From positions 1-64,000 of the forward strand of contig NZ_LGDE01000469.1 of assembly GCF_001279725.1 (NCBI RefSeq): 64,000 bases of DNA. The letters run 5' to 3'. The notes beneath the pieces were generated by a model. It was given only the letters and a program-made list of their open reading frames with translations, ran no database searches and was not told the DNA's origin. Every line of letters begins with the position of its first letter. Positions within the stretch are counted from its first letter, which is position 1. Shown in pieces: positions 58,925-64,000 of this stretch. The position numbers were made by a program, and so were the translations under genes. This stretch comes from Streptomyces sp. WM4235 (GTDB taxonomy: Bacteria > Actinomycetota > Actinomycetes > Streptomycetales > Streptomycetaceae).

Positions 58925-59926
58925 GTGCCAGGCCCCGGACCGACCCTCGCCGACATCGCGCGCGCCGCGGAGGTCTCCACCGCGACCGTCTCCCACGCGC
59001 TCGGCGGCACCGGCCGGCTCGGCGAGGGCACCCGCCGCCGGGTCCGCGAGGTCGCGGCGGCCCTCGGCTACGGCACCCGGCGCGGGCCGCTCACCCGCAG
59101 CCTCGGCATCGCCGTCACCACGTACGCCGGCTCGCCCTGGGACTTCGCCGGGGTCGCCTACTTCTCCCGGCTGCTCACCGCCGCCACCTCGGCCGCGCAC
59201 ACCCGCGGCTACGCCCTGACCACCCTGCCCGCCGCCCGGGGCGGCGATCCCCTCTGGCACACCCTCGCCGTCGACGGCATGCTGCTGCTGGACAGCCCGG
59301 CCGGGGACCCGGTGCTCCGGGCCCTGCGGGCGCGCGGCCTGCCGGTGGTCTTCGACGGCCGGCCCGCCGACCCGTGGCCCGGGGACGCGTGGGTGGACAA
59401 CGACCACGTCGCCACCACCCGTGAGGTGCTGGACCACCTCGCGTCCTCGGGGGCCCGCCGGATCGCCCTGCACGCCGCGTACGGCCGGGAGTTCTACACG
59501 GGGTCCGTCACCGCCGCCTACGCCCGGTGGTGCGCCGAGCGGGGCGTCCCCGAGCTGGTCGTCCCCTTCGATCCCGAGGACGCGCCGGGCCACGCCTTCG
59601 ACGGCGCCTTCGCGGCGCGCGAGCGGCCCGACGCGGTCTACACGGTGTACGACCCGGGCGGCAGGCAGGTTCTCGCGGCGGCCGCGCGCCACGGCCTGCG
59701 CACCCCCGGAGACCTGTTGCTGGTCTGCGCGAGTGAGGATCCGGTGTACGGGGAGAAAGAACTCTCCGTGACCACCGTCACGCTGAATCCCGAACGGATC
59801 GCCGCATGTGCGGTGTCCTTGCTGGTCAAGTTGGTGGAATCCGGGCATGCGGAATCCCCCGGCCAACTGACCGTCCCGGCGGGCATGCGGGTGCGCGCCT
59901 CGTCCCTTCCCCCGGACATGTACTAG
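58925..59926 (+). CDS. LacI-family transcriptional regulator
   Basis: A 333-residue regulator. N-terminal helix-turn-helix PTLADIARAAEVSTATVSHA and hinge region; C-terminal periplasmic-binding-like domain (SLGIAVTTYAGSPWDFAGVA, VDGMLLLDSPAGDP, HVATTREVLDHLASSGARRI). GTG 58925 gives the usual N-terminus. Divergent from the amidohydrolase gene, its most likely target; the following aconitase promoter region starts only four bases after its stop. Confidence 0.9.
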   Translation: MPGPGPTLADIARAAEVSTATVSHALGGTGRLGEGTRRRVREVAAALGYGTRRGPLTRSLGIAVTTYAGSPWDFAGVAYFSRLLTAATSAAHTRGYALTTLPAARGGDPLWHTLAVDGMLLLDSPAGDPVLRALRARGLPVVFDGRPADPWPGDAWVDNDHVATTREVLDHLASSGARRIALHAAYGREFYTGSVTAAYARWCAERGVPELVVPFDPEDAPGHAFDGAFAARERPDAVYTVYDPGGRQVLAAAARHGLRTPGDLLLVCASEDPVYGEKELSVTTVTLNPERIAACAVSLLVKLVESGHAESPGQLTVPAGMRVRASSLPPDMY

Positions 59927-59929
59927 AGT

Positions 59930-59947
59930 TATCTCGACATCGAGATA
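59930..59947. promoter_or_regulatory. Palindrome upstream of aconitase
   Basis: TATCTCGACATCGAGATA: perfect eight-base arms TATCTCGA/TCGAGATA with a two-base spacer. About 135 bases upstream of the aconitase start. Contains the ATCTC-N6-GAGAT form also seen upstream of XRE-murA. Confidence 0.7.
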
Positions 59948-59987
59948 TCTGCCGAAGGCGTACCGCAGCCGCCCCCGCTGGTAAGGG

Positions 59988-62796
<2,809 letters not shown>

Positions 62797-62837
62797 TAGC
62801 GCGCCGGGCGGAGCGATCCGCCGGCAGTCGGCACCAT

Positions 62838-62870
62838 AGGGCCGTACCCCCGTCAAGGGGGTGCGGCCCT
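62838..62870 (+). terminator. Hairpin after aconitase
   Basis: A 14-bp stem (62838-62851 with 62857-62870) with one wobble pair and a five-base loop, 41 bases after the stop. Confidence 0.75.
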
Positions 62871-63135
62871 TCCGCTTGTCCGGGCGGTCGGGTATCGGCC
62901 AGGCAGGTGACGGTGAGGTCTCAACTCGGAAAAGCCGGGGCAGATACTTGTGCACGATCTTGCTCACCCGAGCGGAAGTGGACTATACCTGTGCCCGTCC
63001 GGACCACCGCGAAACGAGCGGCCCCGGACCGGGGGACGGCGGGGACCTGCGGCGATGTCCGCATGCGCGGCTACCGCTTGCGGCTGTCGTTTTCCCTTCC
63101 TCCTTCACACTCCTGACGAAGGCGAGGACTTGAGC
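62871..63135. other. ngcE upstream region
   Basis: 265 bases upstream of ngcE with no gene, containing the DasR-site-like element at 62977 and a GAGGA site close to the ngcE start. Confidence 0.5.
62977..62992 (+). promoter_or_regulatory. DasR-responsive-element-like site
   Basis: AGTGGACTATACCTGT matches 12 of 16 positions of the DasR operator AGTGGTCTAGACCACT. Lies about 144 bases upstream of ngcE. DasR controls chitin and N-acetylglucosamine uptake genes in Streptomyces. Confidence 0.65.
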
Positions 63136-64000
63136 ATGGGATCCACCTCCGCCCACGGCGAGAACAGCACCGATGAGGGCCTCGGCCGCCGAGACCTGAT
63201 CAAGCGCTCCGCGGCACTCGGCCTGATCGCCGTACCGACGATGAGCTTCCTGTCCGCCTGCGCCTCCGGCGGTGAGGAGGCCCCCAAGGGCGGCGCCCCC
63301 AAGGGCGCGGTCACCAAGGAGAACCCCTTCGGCGTGGCCAAGGGCAGCAAGATGGACGTCGTCGTCTTCAAGGGCGGATTCGGTGACGACTACGCGAAGG
63401 CCTGGGAAGCGGCCTTCGACAAGAAGTGGGGCACCACCAGCACCCACCTCGGCACCCAGGAGATCACCGCGAAGCTCCAGCCGCGCTTCAACGTCGGCAA
63501 CCCGCCGGACGTCGTCGACGACTCCGGCGCCCAGCAGATCAAGATCGACGTGCTCGCCAAGGGCGGTCAGCTCGCCGACCTCACCCAGGTCCTCGACTCG
63601 CCCTCGCTCGACGACCCGAGCAAGAAGGTGCGCGACGTCCTCATCGCCGGCACCGTCGAACAGGGCACCCAGGGCGGCAAGTTCGTCGCCCTCAACTACG
63701 TCTACACCGTGTTCGGCCTCTGGTACTCCGGCAAGCTCTTCAAGGAGAAGGGCTGGACCGAGCCGAAGACCTGGGACGAGTTCCTCGCGGTCTGCGCCAA
63801 GGCCAAGGAGGCCGGCATCGGCGGCCTCGCCCACCAGGGCAAGTTCCCCTACTACATCAACGTCGTCATCATGGACCTGATCGCCAAGAAGGGCGGCCTG
63901 GACGCCATGAAGGCGATCGACAACCTCGAACCGAACGCCTTCGAGGGCAACCCGGCCGCCCTCGCCGCGGTCGAGGCCGTGTACGAGGTGGTGGAGAAGG
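63136..64000 (+). CDS. ngcE: N-acetylglucosamine/chitobiose ABC transporter substrate-binding lipoprotein NgcE (3' end beyond window)
   Basis: The first 288 residues of a sugar-binding protein; the gene runs off the window. The N-terminus has a Tat motif (GRRDLIKRSAALGL) and a lipobox ending at LSAC. The mature part shows an extracellular sugar-binding (SBP_bac_1) fold: KMDVVVFKGGFGDDYAKAW, FNVGNPPDVVDDSGAQQ and WTEPKTWDEFLAVCAKAKEA. The match to Streptomyces NgcE, which takes up N-acetylglucosamine and chitobiose, is from memory. A DasR-like operator upstream and the position near aconitase and murA agree. Start ATG 63136 follows GAGGA. Confidence 0.88.
   Translation, partial: MGSTSAHGENSTDEGLGRRDLIKRSAALGLIAVPTMSFLSACASGGEEAPKGGAPKGAVTKENPFGVAKGSKMDVVVFKGGFGDDYAKAWEAAFDKKWGTTSTHLGTQEITAKLQPRFNVGNPPDVVDDSGAQQIKIDVLAKGGQLADLTQVLDSPSLDDPSKKVRDVLIAGTVEQGTQGGKFVALNYVYTVFGLWYSGKLFKEKGWTEPKTWDEFLAVCAKAKEAGIGGLAHQGKFPYYINVVIMDLIAKKGGLDAMKAIDNLEPNAFEGNPAALAAVEAVYEVVEK

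Overview
High G+C content, strong third-position GC bias, GTG/ATG starts with overlapping ATGA/GTGA junctions, and family content (SepF paralogue, Hen1/Pnkp, XRE-MurA fusion, aconitase next to an NgcE-type lipoprotein) indicate a Streptomyces chromosome. From memory, the sepF-like, arcA/OTC, murA, aconitase and ngcE genes resemble a conserved core segment of S. coelicolor (around SCO5967 to SCO6005). The 29.5-54 kb block looks like accessory catabolic genes placed inside that core. No rRNA, tRNA, CRISPR array, insertion sequence or replication origin was seen.

Layout. 0.36-6.2 kb: organosulfur/sulfonate operon (TauD-type dioxygenase, FMN reductase, SsuA/B/C-type ABC transporter, DszA/NtaA-type flavin monooxygenase). 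6.2-13.1 kb: quinone-oxidoreductase-like protein, iron-box-controlled DUF2470 protein, SepF paralogue, ATP-binding protein coupled to a MazG-like enzyme, F420-type oxidoreductase, homocysteine methyltransferase. 13.1-18.4 kb: excalibur-domain membrane protein and the Hen1-Pnkp RNA repair operon. 18.5-22 kb: secreted protein, arginine deiminase, ornithine carbamoyltransferase, anti-sigma-like ATPase. 22.2-29.4 kb: a 2-aminobenzoyl-CoA (anthranilate)-type aerobic degradation cluster with a PaaX regulator and a RidA protein.

31.3-50.6 kb is the most interesting part. It appears to be a complete collagen-to-hydroxyproline utilisation regulon: secreted M9 collagenase, oligopeptide ABC transporter, aminopeptidase P, DPP-IV-like peptidase, two proline racemase/hydroxyproline epimerase family enzymes, a three-subunit D-hydroxyproline dehydrogenase, a DHDPS-family deaminase, a pyrroline-2-carboxylate reductase-like enzyme, and a GntR/FCD regulator. 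A short motif of the form TAnnATGTYAC recurs in front of its transcription units, and two of the promoters share a 32-bp identical stretch. An alpha-ketoglutarate semialdehyde dehydrogenase is not in the window.

50.6-64 kb: MFS transporter, a frameshifted P450, a Nudix hydrolase, a truncated HD-domain gene, XRE-MurA, a Tat-exported amidohydrolase, a LacI regulator, aconitase and the start of ngcE. The murA and aconitase upstream regions carry palindromes of the same form (ATCTC-N6-GAGAT), which may mean shared control. All assignments come from reading the sequence by eye; no searches were run.
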